Assembly: GCA_964400725.1 (NCBI GenBank)
Contig: CAYNVS010000006.1
Span: forward strand, 1 to 64,000
Reading direction: 5' to 3'
Origin: CAYNVS01 sp964400725
GTDB taxonomy: Bacteria; Myxococcota_A; SURF-8; CAYNVS01
Length of the DNA stretch: 64,000 nt
Shown here: positions 25,172 to 34,485 of the stretch, piece after piece
How the letters are laid out: each line of letters opens with the position of its first letter
Numbering within the stretch: position 1 is the stretch's first letter
Notes under the pieces: generated by a model
The model's database searches: none
Told to the model about the DNA's origin: nothing
The model's input: only the letters and a program-made list of their open reading frames with translations
Translations under genes and position numbers: made by a program

Positions 25172-28100
25172 TTATTGCGCTCGATAACCCGTCCAATTAG
25201 TATTCGGATCGGTGTTTCCGCAGCTCGTATCCTCGAAGCTCCCCTTCATCGTACAGCCGTCGATTATAACGGCGCGCCCGGTTACGGAGCAGTAGGGCTT
25301 GATTGTGAATTCAATCTCGTCGCCTTGGCGTTTGCCCGAAAGTATGCCGCCGGACTGACCGTAGTTGTTGCGATAATTTCCCGTTATCTGGGTTCCGGTT
25401 TGCTTGATGTAGAAGTTCCACGTCCCCCAGTTGGAGCTTTCCGCGGCGATGAACCACGCGCCTGTAATGTCGGCGGCGTCTCCCTTGCAGCCGGAGCCGG
25501 GCGCGAAGCAGCCTATTTCTACGACGACGTTCTGATCGGGCAGAGCGTTCTGCTGCCCCGAGTCCGCGGCCGTAAGCCATACGTCGTAAACGCCTTTGAA
25601 CAGCGCCTTGCCGTAACTCGCCGGGCCCGCCGAGCCAAGCTGAATGTAGAACGAGTCGCTTGTGCGCTTATTAACGAACTTCAAAGAAGCGCGGTTGTAA
25701 TCTTCGTAATATTCTTTCGTATTACTGGGCATTTGCAGGCCGTTGACGGTTACGTCGCCGTGGATGAAAGCCGTTTCGAGATTTATCGGGAGTTCCGTCA
25801 GGGCAGTCGCCGCGTTTACGCCTTCCTTCGCCGCAATTGATTGCGAGGGAACCGAGTTTTGATTCGATTCGTCGCCGCCCACGAACCAAACGTCGTAAAC
25901 GTCTTTAAATACCGTCTGGTTGAACAGCGCCGGGCCGGTCGCGCCCAGCTGCACGTACATCGCGTCGCCGGTTTTGCCGTTGATGAATTTCAGCGACGCG
26001 CGGTTGTATGTTTCGTAATACTGCCTTGTGTTGTCCGTCATCTGGTTTCCGTTAATCGTAACCTCTCCGGCGACGACGCCCGTATCGACGTTGAGCCGCA
26101 AATCGAGCGGGCCTCCGAGCGCGACGTTTTCTTTTATGACGATTGTTTGATACGGAAAAACGTCTTGATTGCCGGAATCCTGCGCCGAAAGCCACAAGTT
26201 ATACGTCGCTTTGAAGAGAGTCATAACGAAGGAGACGGGGCCTGTGGGGCCGATTTGCCAATAGGCGTAATCGCCCGTTGACATATTGTAAAAACGCAAA
26301 GTTCCGCGGTTGTACGTCTCATAATACTGCTTTGTATTGTCGGGAACCTGCGCGCCGTTTAAAGTAAGCTCGCCGCTAAGCTGAGCGGTTTCAACGTTGA
26401 AGTCGTAAATGTTCGCCGCGTTATTGGCGGTCAATTTGGTTTGCAATACCGCCCGTTGATAAGGAAAAACGTTTTGATAACTTGAATCGGCGGCGTTCAA
26501 CCAAACGTCGTATTCGCCCCTGAAAACCGTAACTTGGTATGCGGCCGGACCGGAAGGCGAAAGCTGCATGTACGCTTCGGCAGAATTCTGCAAGCTTACA
26601 AATCTAATCGTTCCGCGGCTGTAATCCGCGTAATACTCTTTGGTATTATCGGGAACCTGCTGCCTATTGAGGGTTAAAACGCCGCTTATAACCGCTGTTT
26701 TTAAGTCGTAACTCAGGCTCATGTCTTGGTTTAAAACCATTTCCGAAACTACGTTCGCTTTCATGTGCGGCAGAACGTTCTGGTAACTGTCGTCGTTGGG
26801 ATAGAAGTCAAACGAGTATAAATCCTTGAACAACCTCGTAGAAACCAAAGCCTGCCCCGCCGCCGAAACCTGCAAGTAAGTCGTAGAACGGCTTCTTTTA
26901 TTTGTAATAACAAAGTTTCCTCGGCTGTAATCAGTATAATATTCTTTAGTATTGTCGGGCATCTGCGCGCCGTTAAGCGTCAAGTTTACGTTCAGCGCGG
27001 CGGTTTCAAGGTTGAAATCCATTACGCGGTCGCCCTTAAGCTCCACGGAGTTTGCAAGAATTATAGTTTGATACGGCAATACGTTTTGATAGGAGGAATC
27101 CGACGCTACAAAATAAATATCATATTTTCCTTTGAAGAGCGTCGCAAGGTAAGCCGCCCGCCCCTTCGCGCCGATTTGAATGTAAACGGCGTCTCCGGTC
27201 TTCTCGTCCGCGATTTTAATCGAGCCTCTATTGTAATCTTCGTAATACTGCATCGTATTGTCGGGCATTTGCGCGCCGTCCAACGTTATAACGCCGCTTA
27301 TAACGGCCGTCTCTAAGTTAATATTAAGAGTATAATCGCCTGCGATTTCATCTATGTCGCAGATTTTTTCGCACGTTCCGGTCGTCTCTTCGCATTTATG
27401 CTTGGCGTCGCACTCTCCGCACGGGGAGCCGCAGACCGGGTCTTTGCCGCACTTGCGCTCGCCGCACTGCGGGACGCAAGTTTTCTTGCAGCCGGAGTCG
27501 TCTATTCTGCCGCAATGATCAACGCACGACAAGGAGCCGCCCAAATCATAGCCGAGAAACTGGCAGGTTAGCCCGCCGAAATCGTAGCCGTCGCACGCTT
27601 CGCCAAGTTCTTTTTTATTGTTGTTGCAAGCTATTTTGGGGCCGCAGCCGGAAACGTCGAACTCCGCGCAATTTTCTTTGCACGCAAGCGTTCCGGGATT
27701 GTATCCAAGCGATGCGCAATCAACGCCGCCCAAATCGAACTTGTCGCAAATCTCTATTCCGCTTTTAACGCCGTCGTTGCACCCCGGCGGCGCCGCGCAA
27801 AGCGAGCGGTCGTAGTCTTTACAATCGTCCTTGCAGGTCAGCATTCCGCCTTGAAAACCCAGCGAGACGCAATCTTTCCCTCCGGTGTCGAAAATATCGC
27901 AAACTTCGTCGCCTTGACGCACGCCGTCGTTGCAAACGACCTTTGCTCCGCAGCCTGAATAGTCGAAACCCGAGCAGTTGTCTTGACAGCGAAGGATTCC
28001 GCCGTCGTACCCTTGGGAGTTGCATGTGGCGCCGCCCATATCCATTCCGTCGCAAATTTCAGCTGGGTCTTTGTAATTATTATGGCATGTCAGCGGGCCG

Positions 28101-28366
28101 GAACATGCGATTGTATTGAAGTTAGAGCAGTCGTTGAGGCACGACAGTCTGCCTGAGCCGAAACCGAGCGAGGCGCAGTCGTAACCGCGTAAATTGAAGC
28201 CGTCGCAGACTTCAAATTCGTCCATCTTGCCGTTGCCGCACGGAGGGCCGGAGTTCCCGCCCGATCCGCCGCACGAAAACGCGGAAAACGCCCAAAGGGC
28301 GGCAGTCAACATTAACGACGCGCGAAACGCCGGACGGAAAGCGTCGGCCGAGATAATTTTTTTCAT
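25172..28366 (-). CDS. 1064-residue lipoprotein: CDG cysteine repeats plus six beta repeats
   Basis: A predicted surface lipoprotein (lipobox AFSC, Cys32). Residues about 38-275 hold five cysteine repeats of the CNDG..GE.CD..LGG.DCASLGY..G.L.C...C..D.S.C type, typical of Myxococcota surface proteins. A CGxCxxxHKCE segment follows. Residues about 330-960 hold six about 100-residue beta-rich repeats marked by QMPDNTKQYYEDYNRG. The final 100 residues (ADITGAWFIAAESSNWGTWNFY...) form a lipocalin-like or extracellular beta domain. Probably an adhesin or ligand-binding protein; exact function unknown. The ATG at 28366 has AGGG 8 nt upstream. Confidence 0.8.
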   Translation of the reverse strand: MKKIISADAFRPAFRASLMLTAALWAFSAFSCGGSGGNSGPPCGNGKMDEFEVCDGFNLRGYDCASLGFGSGRLSCLNDCSNFNTIACSGPLTCHNNYKDPAEICDGMDMGGATCNSQGYDGGILRCQDNCSGFDYSGCGAKVVCNDGVRQGDEVCDIFDTGGKDCVSLGFQGGMLTCKDDCKDYDRSLCAAPPGCNDGVKSGIEICDKFDLGGVDCASLGYNPGTLACKENCAEFDVSGCGPKIACNNNKKELGEACDGYDFGGLTCQFLGYDLGGSLSCVDHCGRIDDSGCKKTCVPQCGERKCGKDPVCGSPCGECDAKHKCEETTGTCEKICDIDEIAGDYTLNINLETAVISGVITLDGAQMPDNTMQYYEDYNRGSIKIADEKTGDAVYIQIGAKGRAAYLATLFKGKYDIYFVASDSSYQNVLPYQTIILANSVELKGDRVMDFNLETAALNVNLTLNGAQMPDNTKEYYTDYSRGNFVITNKRSRSTTYLQVSAAGQALVSTRLFKDLYSFDFYPNDDSYQNVLPHMKANVVSEMVLNQDMSLSYDLKTAVISGVLTLNRQQVPDNTKEYYADYSRGTIRFVSLQNSAEAYMQLSPSGPAAYQVTVFRGEYDVWLNAADSSYQNVFPYQRAVLQTKLTANNAANIYDFNVETAQLSGELTLNGAQVPDNTKQYYETYNRGTLRFYNMSTGDYAYWQIGPTGPVSFVMTLFKATYNLWLSAQDSGNQDVFPYQTIVIKENVALGGPLDLRLNVDTGVVAGEVTINGNQMTDNTRQYYETYNRASLKFINGKTGDAMYVQLGATGPALFNQTVFKDVYDVWFVGGDESNQNSVPSQSIAAKEGVNAATALTELPINLETAFIHGDVTVNGLQMPSNTKEYYEDYNRASLKFVNKRTSDSFYIQLGSAGPASYGKALFKGVYDVWLTAADSGQQNALPDQNVVVEIGCFAPGSGCKGDAADITGAWFIAAESSNWGTWNFYIKQTGTQITGNYRNNYGQSGGILSGKRQGDEIEFTIKPYCSVTGRAVIIDGCTMKGSFEDTSCGNTDPNTNWTGYRAQ
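25640..27330. repeat. Six in-gene tandem repeats, about 300-310 bp period
   Basis: Recurring blocks encoding (M/V)PDNT-x-(Q/E)YY-x-(D/T)Y-(N/S)RG. Their DNA landmarks lie near 27253, 26952, 26644, 26335, 26031 and 25721, spaced 301-310 bp. Copies are diverged in DNA but share protein pattern, so recombination between them is less likely than in young repeats. They are not CRISPR units. Confidence 0.85.
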
Positions 28367-28434
28367 TAAAATAACCCTGCTTATAAGCTGCAAATGACGG
28401 AACGACCGCAGGCCGTTTCCTCTGTCTGGGTTAT

Positions 28435-28917
28435 TTATGCCAATTTTTTGGTGATTTGTCTAATTTGTTTTACTTTGAAACTTTCGCCGCCGACGTTGAC
28501 CGCAATCCCGCCCGCGGGCGTTTCGGAGAGAAAGACCGCCAAATCGTTGTGAGCGTTGCGCAAAAACCTTACAAGCAGGCCGTCGCCGTCTCGGGTTCCG
28601 ACAAAATCGGACGTTCCGCCGCGGTAGGTTAACGTTGACGGATGAACGAAAAATTCGTTGCCGCACAAACATCTTATTATCAGTCTGCCGTCCTCGGTTA
28701 CGCCGGTAATTTTTTCGGCGAAAGCGTAAACGTCTTCGGCCGTAACCGTAGCCCGCTCGTAAGTGATGGTAATGGTGAATTTGCCGTCTTCTTCTTGTTT
28801 AAGAAGCGAATGAAAGAGCTTCTTAACCCTTTTGTTCTCGACGATTTGCCCGTTAAGGAAGAAGTCGCCTTCTTTATCAAGAAAAAGTTTAACTTCGTTA
28901 TACTGCTTTTCAACCAT
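28435..28917 (-). CDS. DUF1285-like protein
   Basis: A soluble 160-residue protein. DGFFL-like FFLNGQIVENKRVKKLF followed by LLKQEEDGKFTITITYERATVTAEDVYAFAEKI matches the DUF1285 pattern (nG..V...RV..LF...L..EEDG.Y.......V.VED..F), a fold with a structured but uncharacterised role. The ATG at 28917 is chosen because an in-frame TTG at 28956 adds a hydrophobic tail without SD. Upstream lies an AT-rich gap. Confidence 0.6.
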   Translation of the reverse strand: MVEKQYNEVKLFLDKEGDFFLNGQIVENKRVKKLFHSLLKQEEDGKFTITITYERATVTAEDVYAFAEKITGVTEDGRLIIRCLCGNEFFVHPSTLTYRGGTSDFVGTRDGDGLLVRFLRNAHNDLAVFLSETPAGGIAVNVGGESFKVKQIRQITKKLA

Positions 28918-29288
28918 GAATTTTTTATAACTTAAAAAAACGAATTTCGCAAGCAATTATTGTATTAATTTTAGTAAATATTTAATATAAATTCATCTAA
29001 TATTTGATAATATTTTATCAATTTCGTCCGCGCCGATTTTTCAAAAAGCTTTGCGTACGCGCGCTGCCGCAAAACTATTTATAAACTCCGTTGAATTCTG
29101 TCGCGAAAGCCTCTCCGATCGCGGACGAGTCTAAAAAAGCATTGTCGGTTCGAGCCGCGCGAAGACGCGCGGAATTTTCCGTCGAAACCGCTTGACGTAT
29201 TCATTCGCCAAATATAGAATTTTCAACCATAATTATTAGGGGTTTCATTTGCGAGTTAGTTTTTAATTATTTACTATTGGAGGAAATA
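28918..29288. other. AT-rich intergenic region with a plus-strand promoter
   Basis: No ORF with coding character is seen. The left part is AT-rich; a GC-rich block near 29150-29180 has a short hairpin (GCGCGaagaCGCGC). A promoter at 29192-29220 serves the downstream gene. A GGTTCGAG near 29147 resembles a tRNA T-loop, but no stem or acceptor fits. Confidence 0.5.
29192..29220 (+). promoter_or_regulatory. Sigma70-type promoter
   Basis: TTGACG (29192-29197), a 17-bp spacer and TAGAAT (29215-29220), each 5 of 6 matches to consensus. It lies about 70 bp upstream of the ATG at 29289. Confidence 0.65.
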
Positions 29289-30557
29289 ATGCGCGGAGCT
29301 AAAATTTTTCTTTTAACCGCTTCACTGCTCGCGTTTGCGGCCGGCGCTTTCGCGTGCGAAAAGGTCGATAAGGGCAAAACCGTCAACCCGGCGCTGAAAA
29401 CTCAGTTCATATTAAACGAAGAGCCGAAGCCTCAGCGCATTCTCAAGGCCGACATGGGCGGCGAAATCGAAGTGATAGGGTACGACGTAAACCCAACGAC
29501 TCCCGCTAAAAACCAAAACATGCAAATAACGCTGTATTACCGCGTGTTAAAAACTCCCAGCAAAGAATGGCAGTTTTTCGGACACGTCGAATGCCCCGAA
29601 CCTCCATACCGATTTAGACTTGACCACTCGCCGCTGGGCGGCAACTATCCGGTCAAGCAATGGCAAAAAGGAGAGTTGCTGCGCGACGTCTTCACAATTA
29701 AGGTTCCCGCCGACTTTCCCGCCAACTCCGCAGACGTTTATCTCGGCTTCTTCGTTGATGAGCCCGGAAAAACCGACCTTGACAACCGCTTGAAACCAAT
29801 GGACGCGTCCAAAGCCGACGACAAGTTCCGCCTAAAGGGAGGCATTCTTAAAATAGAAGGCGGCGAGCCTCCCAAGCCGAAGGAGTACGCCGCGGCAAAA
29901 GTAAGAAAAGGCGCGATAAAAATCGACGGAAAAGCCGACGAGGAAGAATGGAAAAACGCGGCGTCCACAGGGTTGTTCGTCGATAATTACGGCTCCAAAG
30001 GCGAGCCCGCCGCCGAGGCGAAAGTTATATGGGACGAAGAGAACCTTTACGTCTTTTTCTCGGTTAAAACCAAAGACGTTTCCACTTCTTTCACGAAGAA
30101 CGACGAGCCGCTTTACAAGGAAGACGTCGTAGAAGTTATGATTGACGCGGACGACAACATGAAAGATTACTTCGAGGTTCAGGTCGCCCCGAACGGATTG
30201 ATTTTCGACAAATATTTCCACGGCGGGCCGAGGCAGGGCGAAGATATGGCTTGGGAATCGGGCATGAAGGCGAAGGCGGTCGTCGAAGGCACTTTGAATA
30301 AGAACGGAGACGCGGACGAAGGATGGTCGGCGGAGCTTGCCATTCCGTTCTCTAAAGTCGTAACGGCCGGCAAGACCGCGCCGAACGTCCCGCCCAAAGA
30401 TGGCGACAGGTGGCGCGCAAATCTATTTGCGGTCGATTTGAGCAAAGATAATAAATGGAGAGGAACGATGTTCAATCCGGTTTACGCGGGCGACTATCAC
30501 GCTCTACGCAATTGGGGATATATTAAATTCGTCGAAAAACCGGTTGAAAAGAAATAA
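29289..30557 (+). CDS. Secreted protein with CBM9/DOMON-like domain
   Basis: A 422-residue exported protein: signal peptide ending AFA-C (about residue 22). An N-terminal beta domain (about 50-190: IEVIGYDVNPTTPAKNQNMQITLYYRVLK) resembles a DUF-type immunoglobulin fold. The C-terminal half (about 205-415: GAIKIDGKADEEEWKNA, ENLYVFFSVKTKDVS, DVVEVMIDADD, WSAELAIPFSKV) has the carbohydrate-binding module 9 pattern. It may bind a polysaccharide or cytochrome-like partner at the cell surface. The ATG at 29289 has GGAGG 6 nt upstream; an upstream TTG is rejected. Confidence 0.78.
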   Translation: MRGAKIFLLTASLLAFAAGAFACEKVDKGKTVNPALKTQFILNEEPKPQRILKADMGGEIEVIGYDVNPTTPAKNQNMQITLYYRVLKTPSKEWQFFGHVECPEPPYRFRLDHSPLGGNYPVKQWQKGELLRDVFTIKVPADFPANSADVYLGFFVDEPGKTDLDNRLKPMDASKADDKFRLKGGILKIEGGEPPKPKEYAAAKVRKGAIKIDGKADEEEWKNAASTGLFVDNYGSKGEPAAEAKVIWDEENLYVFFSVKTKDVSTSFTKNDEPLYKEDVVEVMIDADDNMKDYFEVQVAPNGLIFDKYFHGGPRQGEDMAWESGMKAKAVVEGTLNKNGDADEGWSAELAIPFSKVVTAGKTAPNVPPKDGDRWRANLFAVDLSKDNKWRGTMFNPVYAGDYHALRNWGYIKFVEKPVEKK

Positions 30558-30615
30558 CTTATGTAATAGCATTTACAGTTAAGGTTTGTAACTTTTTGAT
30601 TTTTACGAGGCTGAC

Positions 30616-32085
30616 ATGTTAAAGAAATACTTCGTCCTTCCAATTCTTTTAGCCGCGCTTGCGTTGGCGGCGTCCGCTTGTTCAAGCTCAAGCTCGAATA
30701 ACAATAGCGTAACCAAATGCGAAAACGGAACCTTCCGCTGCGCCGACGACATGACGGTCGAAATATGCACGCAGGAAACGTGGGGCAACCCAAAAACCTG
30801 CACGAACGGCCAGCATTGCGAGGGCGGCAAGTGCGTCAACCCCGCGTTCGAGGAAGAAGGCGGCGACGTTGACAAGGAAAAAGAGACGATATTCGTGATT
30901 CCCGACGGCGACGAGGACCCCGAAGAGGAAGAAGAAGTCGATGTGGGCTGCGTAACCGACAACAACTGCGGAGCCGTTTCCGACTATTACTGCGATAGAA
31001 GCTCCGGTTACGGCGTATGCCACAGACGTTTGCAGCTATGCGACGATTGCAAATCGAACCTCGAATGCGGCTACGAATATGATTTGTGCATTTTCGACCC
31101 GACCGACGACACGAAGCAGCGCAAGGTGTGCGGCCAGTACTGCCTGGAACAATCGGAATGTCCGACCGGCTTCACCTGCGTCGATAATCAATGTATGCTT
31201 CAAAAGGACGCTCTCGACGGAACCGCCTGCTGCGTCAGCGCGCACTGCACCGACCCGAAGAAACCCGCTTGCAACCCCGTTACCCACAGATGCGGAGTAG
31301 GCTGCAAAACCGACAACGACTGCGCGCAGCAGTTCGTATGCGTTCAGGGCGTATGCAAGGAAGGCTGCGCAAAGAGCGCCGACTGCCCCGCCGGAACAAT
31401 GTGCGACAAGCTGACTAGAATCTGCGTTGAAGGCGAATGCGGAAGCAAAGCGGACTGCCCGATGGAAACGATATGCGATACCGGAACGCGCAAGTGCGTA
31501 CCCGGCTGCGAAGACAACCTCGACTGCTCAGCATCCAAAGAATGCAAGCAGGCCGAAACCGGAAAAATATGCGTGGAGCGCACCGGCTGCCGCAAGGATA
31601 TGGGTACGGCAGACTGCAAACTCGGAATGTTCTGCGATCACAACATGCCCGACGCCAACAACCCGGATAGAGGCACCTGCCGCACTCAGGAAAAAGAAGG
31701 CGGAGGATATTCCTGCTGCGGTTGCAGCGAGGACAAAGAATGCAACTACAACGGAACGGACGGCTACTGCGTTGAAATAGACTTCACAAAGGACGAACAA
31801 GGCAACGTAATTCCGGGAAAAGTCAAATACAAGTCGTGTCTTGTGCCGGTTGATTGCAAACACAGAAACAAAGACACCAACGAATTTGAAGGAACCCTCG
31901 ACTGCCCCAGAGGATTCACCTGCGGAGAACTGCAAATTCAAAGCAACAGCGGAACAAGCTCCAAATGGATTTGCGTGATGGACTGCAATCTGTTCTGCAA
32001 AGTGCCTTACCTCGATTTAATCGACGCGTGCGGAAAAATCACGCCGGCGCTGCAAAGCGTCTGCCCGCTGCCCGCCGCAAAGTAG
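30616..32085 (+). CDS. Cysteine-rich surface lipoprotein
   Basis: A 489-residue predicted lipoprotein (signal peptide, ASAC at Cys22) with a Ser/Asn linker, an acidic spacer (about 85-105, DGDEDPEEEEEVD) and then many small cysteine modules. Modules such as CKTDNDC-x5-C-x4-C have the Cx5Cx5Cx4C spacing found in Pal and the lipoprotein at 45330-44344. Likely many disulfides in a rod-like extracellular shape. Ligand unknown; no enzymatic motif seen. GAGG is 5 nt before the ATG. It lies 58 bp after the CBM9-like gene and is followed by a strong terminator. Confidence 0.78.
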   Translation: MLKKYFVLPILLAALALAASACSSSSSNNNSVTKCENGTFRCADDMTVEICTQETWGNPKTCTNGQHCEGGKCVNPAFEEEGGDVDKEKETIFVIPDGDEDPEEEEEVDVGCVTDNNCGAVSDYYCDRSSGYGVCHRRLQLCDDCKSNLECGYEYDLCIFDPTDDTKQRKVCGQYCLEQSECPTGFTCVDNQCMLQKDALDGTACCVSAHCTDPKKPACNPVTHRCGVGCKTDNDCAQQFVCVQGVCKEGCAKSADCPAGTMCDKLTRICVEGECGSKADCPMETICDTGTRKCVPGCEDNLDCSASKECKQAETGKICVERTGCRKDMGTADCKLGMFCDHNMPDANNPDRGTCRTQEKEGGGYSCCGCSEDKECNYNGTDGYCVEIDFTKDEQGNVIPGKVKYKSCLVPVDCKHRNKDTNEFEGTLDCPRGFTCGELQIQSNSGTSSKWICVMDCNLFCKVPYLDLIDACGKITPALQSVCPLPAAK

Positions 32086-32103
32086 CGGACGCAAGCAAAC
32101 CGT

Positions 32104-32140
32104 AAAACGGGGCGGGATTTCCCGCTCCGTTTTTTATTTT
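32104..32140 (+). terminator. Rho-independent terminator
   Basis: AAAACGGGGCGGG pairs with CCCGCTCCGTTTT around an ATTT loop (one G-T pair), followed by TTTATTTT. It ends the CBM9-like/cysteine-rich pair. Confidence 0.85.
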
Positions 32141-32163
32141 AACGCGGCTTTTTTGCCGCTTAT

Positions 32164-32192
32164 TTTGCATTTGCGAGTTTTTTAAATATAAT
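32164..32192 (+). promoter_or_regulatory. Promoter for the first epimerase/acyltransferase pair
   Basis: TTTGCA (32164-32169), a 17-bp spacer and a perfect TATAAT (32187-32192), about 70 bp upstream of the ATG at 32261. Confidence 0.6.
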
Positions 32193-32260
32193 ATTAAGCG
32201 TGAAACTTTTAGCTGAATATACGTTTAACCTGCGAAAGCGGAACATAAAAGAGGGCTGAC

Positions 32261-33232
32261 ATGACTTTAAAAACTCCTCCACCCGCCAAAGGCAAAGTAG
32301 TCGCGATTACCGGAGCGGCGAACTTTCTAGGGCGCAAACTAATAAGCAAACTCATACTCCGCCCCAACGTTGAGCGGATTATTGCAATCGACATTTTCCC
32401 AATACAGCTCGACGACCCGAAGCTGTCCTTCTACAAAGTCGATCTCACTCTGCCTAACGCGGGAAGCCTCATTACCAAAATATTCATCCGCGAAGGCGTC
32501 GATACGCTGATGCACCTGGTCTTCATCTTCAGCCTCGCAAGAAGAAGCGCGCTTGCCCACGAATTGGAGGCGATAGGCGCTATGCACCTGCTCGACGCCT
32601 GCGCCGAAGCGAACGTGAAAAAAGTGATTTTACGTTCGAGCACCATGGTTTACGGCGCCAAACCAAACAACGCGTTTTATATGCCTGAGGAAACTCCGCT
32701 GGCTAGCCCGAACGAGAGCTTCGTCTCGGATAAAATCGAAGCCGAGAGACAGCTTAAACAATTTGCCGACAGACGCTCAGACGTCCGCACCGTAGTAATG
32801 CGCGAGGGGCTGACGCTTGGCAAAACCACTGGAAACTTCTTCCTTAATCTCTTCAAACGCAGCTTCGTGCCTATGGTTATGGGCTACGACCCCCTTATGC
32901 AGTTCATTCACGAAGACGACCTTGTCGATTATTACGAGCAGGCTTTGTTTAAAGACGTAGAGGGAACTTTTAATATCGTCGCGCCGGGCGTCGTCCGTTA
33001 TTCAAAAATTATTGAATTATACGGCAAGAAGAAAATCAGCCTGCCCGAAACTTTGCTGAAGACGGCCGCCAGCGTAGCATGGACGTTAAAGGCTTACGAC
33101 GTTCCGCCCGAAATCATAGATTACTTAAAGTATCCGCTTATCGCCAGCGGCTCAAGCGCGGAGTACACGCTTGGAGTCAAAGCGCGCTACTCAAGCGAGG
33201 ACGCGGTAAAAGCCCACATAAGCGGCATATAG
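32261..33232 (+). CDS. NAD-dependent epimerase/dehydratase family protein (copy 1)
   Basis: An extended SDR of 323 residues. Seen: Rossmann motif ITGAANFLGRKL (about 14-25), VDLTLPNAG, VILRSSTMVYG, then MREGLTLG. The usual catalytic YxxxK reads FVSDK here, so Tyr is replaced by Phe. It may therefore not catalyse standard epimerisation. Directly followed (54 bp) by an acyltransferase; the same pair recurs at 38632-38658 on the minus strand. From memory, mycobacteria have a similar neighbouring pair (Rv0501-Rv0502). Function is probably in lipid or glycolipid metabolism. Confidence 0.78.
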   Translation: MTLKTPPPAKGKVVAITGAANFLGRKLISKLILRPNVERIIAIDIFPIQLDDPKLSFYKVDLTLPNAGSLITKIFIREGVDTLMHLVFIFSLARRSALAHELEAIGAMHLLDACAEANVKKVILRSSTMVYGAKPNNAFYMPEETPLASPNESFVSDKIEAERQLKQFADRRSDVRTVVMREGLTLGKTTGNFFLNLFKRSFVPMVMGYDPLMQFIHEDDLVDYYEQALFKDVEGTFNIVAPGVVRYSKIIELYGKKKISLPETLLKTAASVAWTLKAYDVPPEIIDYLKYPLIASGSSAEYTLGVKARYSSEDAVKAHISGI

Positions 33233-33286
33233 AAGCGGCGGAATCCTATTATCGGCAATAATCCTTTGTAAAGAAAAGGCTATAAA

Positions 33287-34402
33287 ATGAAGAAGCAAGT
33301 ATTAGGCACAAACCCTTTCGAGTCTAAGCCCTCGCCGGCTAAGGCAAAGCCTGAGACCAAAGTCAAAGCAGAATCCAAGCCGGATAAAAAGACTCCCGCC
33401 AAAGATAAGGCCGCAAAGACTGAGCCTAAGCCCAAAGCAAAACCGTCCGCCGAAAAAAATTCGCCGGAACTAAAGCCGGAAGCAACGCAGTCGTCCGCCG
33501 TCGAAAAGACGGAGCTTGACAAAACCAAAAATGCCAGCCAACCAAACAAACCAGCTGAAGCGGAAACGCGGGCAAAACCGGAACCCCCCTCGGAGCAGGC
33601 TCTTCAGTTCGGCGTGTCGTGGAAGGACGAAGCTGGTGATTTATTCGGCTTAGACGAAGAATTCGAGCGGAAATGGAATAAAATTACGGATTTTCTTTAT
33701 TCCAAATGGTTCCGGGTAAGCGTCGAGGGCGTAGAGAACGTGCCGGATAAAGGAAACGTGATTCTCGTCGCCAACCACGCGGGCGCGCTGCCGTTCGACA
33801 GCCTGATGATTATGGAAGCGATTAAAAGGGAACATCCGGCCAAAAGGCGCGTAAGGCCGCTGCTTGAGGATTTCATTTATTACTTCCCGTACGTCGGCTC
33901 GATTATGAGCCGCCTCGGAGGAGTCCGCGCCTGTCAGGAGAACGGCCAGCTTTTGCTTAAACGCAAGGAAGCCGCGGTGGTCTTCCCGGAAGGAATCAAA
34001 GGCATAACCAAGCCTTACCGCGAACGTTACAAGCTGCAGCGGTTCGGACGCGGCGGGTTCATTCGTCTTGCGCTCGGCACCCGCTCCCCTATCGTGCCGG
34101 TAGCGGTAATTGGCAGCGAAGACTCGATGCCCCTTTTGCTGAACGCCGACCCGATAGCCGCCGCCCTGCGAATACCGCTTATTCCCATTACGCCCACCTT
34201 CCCGCTTTTAGGGTTGCTTGGCGCGGCCCCTCTTCCGGTCAAATGGAAAATCATATTCGGCGCTCCAATAACCTTCGACGAATTCTCGGCGGATCAGGCG
34301 AACGACCGCATACTTGTTACGAAGTTGTCCGAGCGGGTGCGCGGAAAAATACAAAGCATGATAGAGCGCGCGCTGGCCGAACGCAAAAGCGTTTGGCTAT
34401 AA
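33287..34402 (+). CDS. PlsC-like lysophospholipid acyltransferase with Lys/Pro/Ala tail (copy 1)
   Basis: A 371-residue protein. The first about 100 residues are Lys/Ala/Pro/Glu-rich and look disordered, like a histone H1 tail. The acyltransferase domain follows: VANHAGALPFD (motif I in the HX6D spacing used by the Rv0502-type family, not the common HX4D), FPEGIKGI, and a C-terminal region FGAPITFDEF. It likely transfers acyl groups to a phospholipid or glycolipid at the inner membrane. Paralogue at 39527-38658. Confidence 0.8.
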   Translation: MKKQVLGTNPFESKPSPAKAKPETKVKAESKPDKKTPAKDKAAKTEPKPKAKPSAEKNSPELKPEATQSSAVEKTELDKTKNASQPNKPAEAETRAKPEPPSEQALQFGVSWKDEAGDLFGLDEEFERKWNKITDFLYSKWFRVSVEGVENVPDKGNVILVANHAGALPFDSLMIMEAIKREHPAKRRVRPLLEDFIYYFPYVGSIMSRLGGVRACQENGQLLLKRKEAAVVFPEGIKGITKPYRERYKLQRFGRGGFIRLALGTRSPIVPVAVIGSEDSMPLLLNADPIAAALRIPLIPITPTFPLLGLLGAAPLPVKWKIIFGAPITFDEFSADQANDRILVTKLSERVRGKIQSMIERALAERKSVWL

Positions 34403-34429
34403 TTAAACGCGCCTTTACTAGTCATCCCC

Positions 34430-34462
34430 TCCCCTCTTGTCAAACAAGGGGGGCTTTTTTAA
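34430..34462 (+). terminator. Rho-independent terminator
   Basis: CCCCTCTTG and CAAGGGGGG arms around a TCAAA loop, followed by CTTTTTT. It ends the plus-strand acyltransferase; the opposite strand lacks a T-run. Confidence 0.75.
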
Positions 34463-34485
34463 TTAAAGAATAGTTTTACGCGGCG

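Noticed and set aside
25169..25840. 223-codon plus-strand ORF opposite the repeat lipoprotein
   Set aside because: Antisense frame of a strongly supported gene, composition unlike the neighbours.
25640..27330. Regular repeats that might be a CRISPR array
   Set aside because: Units are about 300 bp, coding, and diverged, so they are protein repeats.
29140..29185. GGTTCGAG suggesting a tRNA T-loop
   Set aside because: Flanking bases cannot form a five-pair T-stem and no acceptor or anticodon arm is found.
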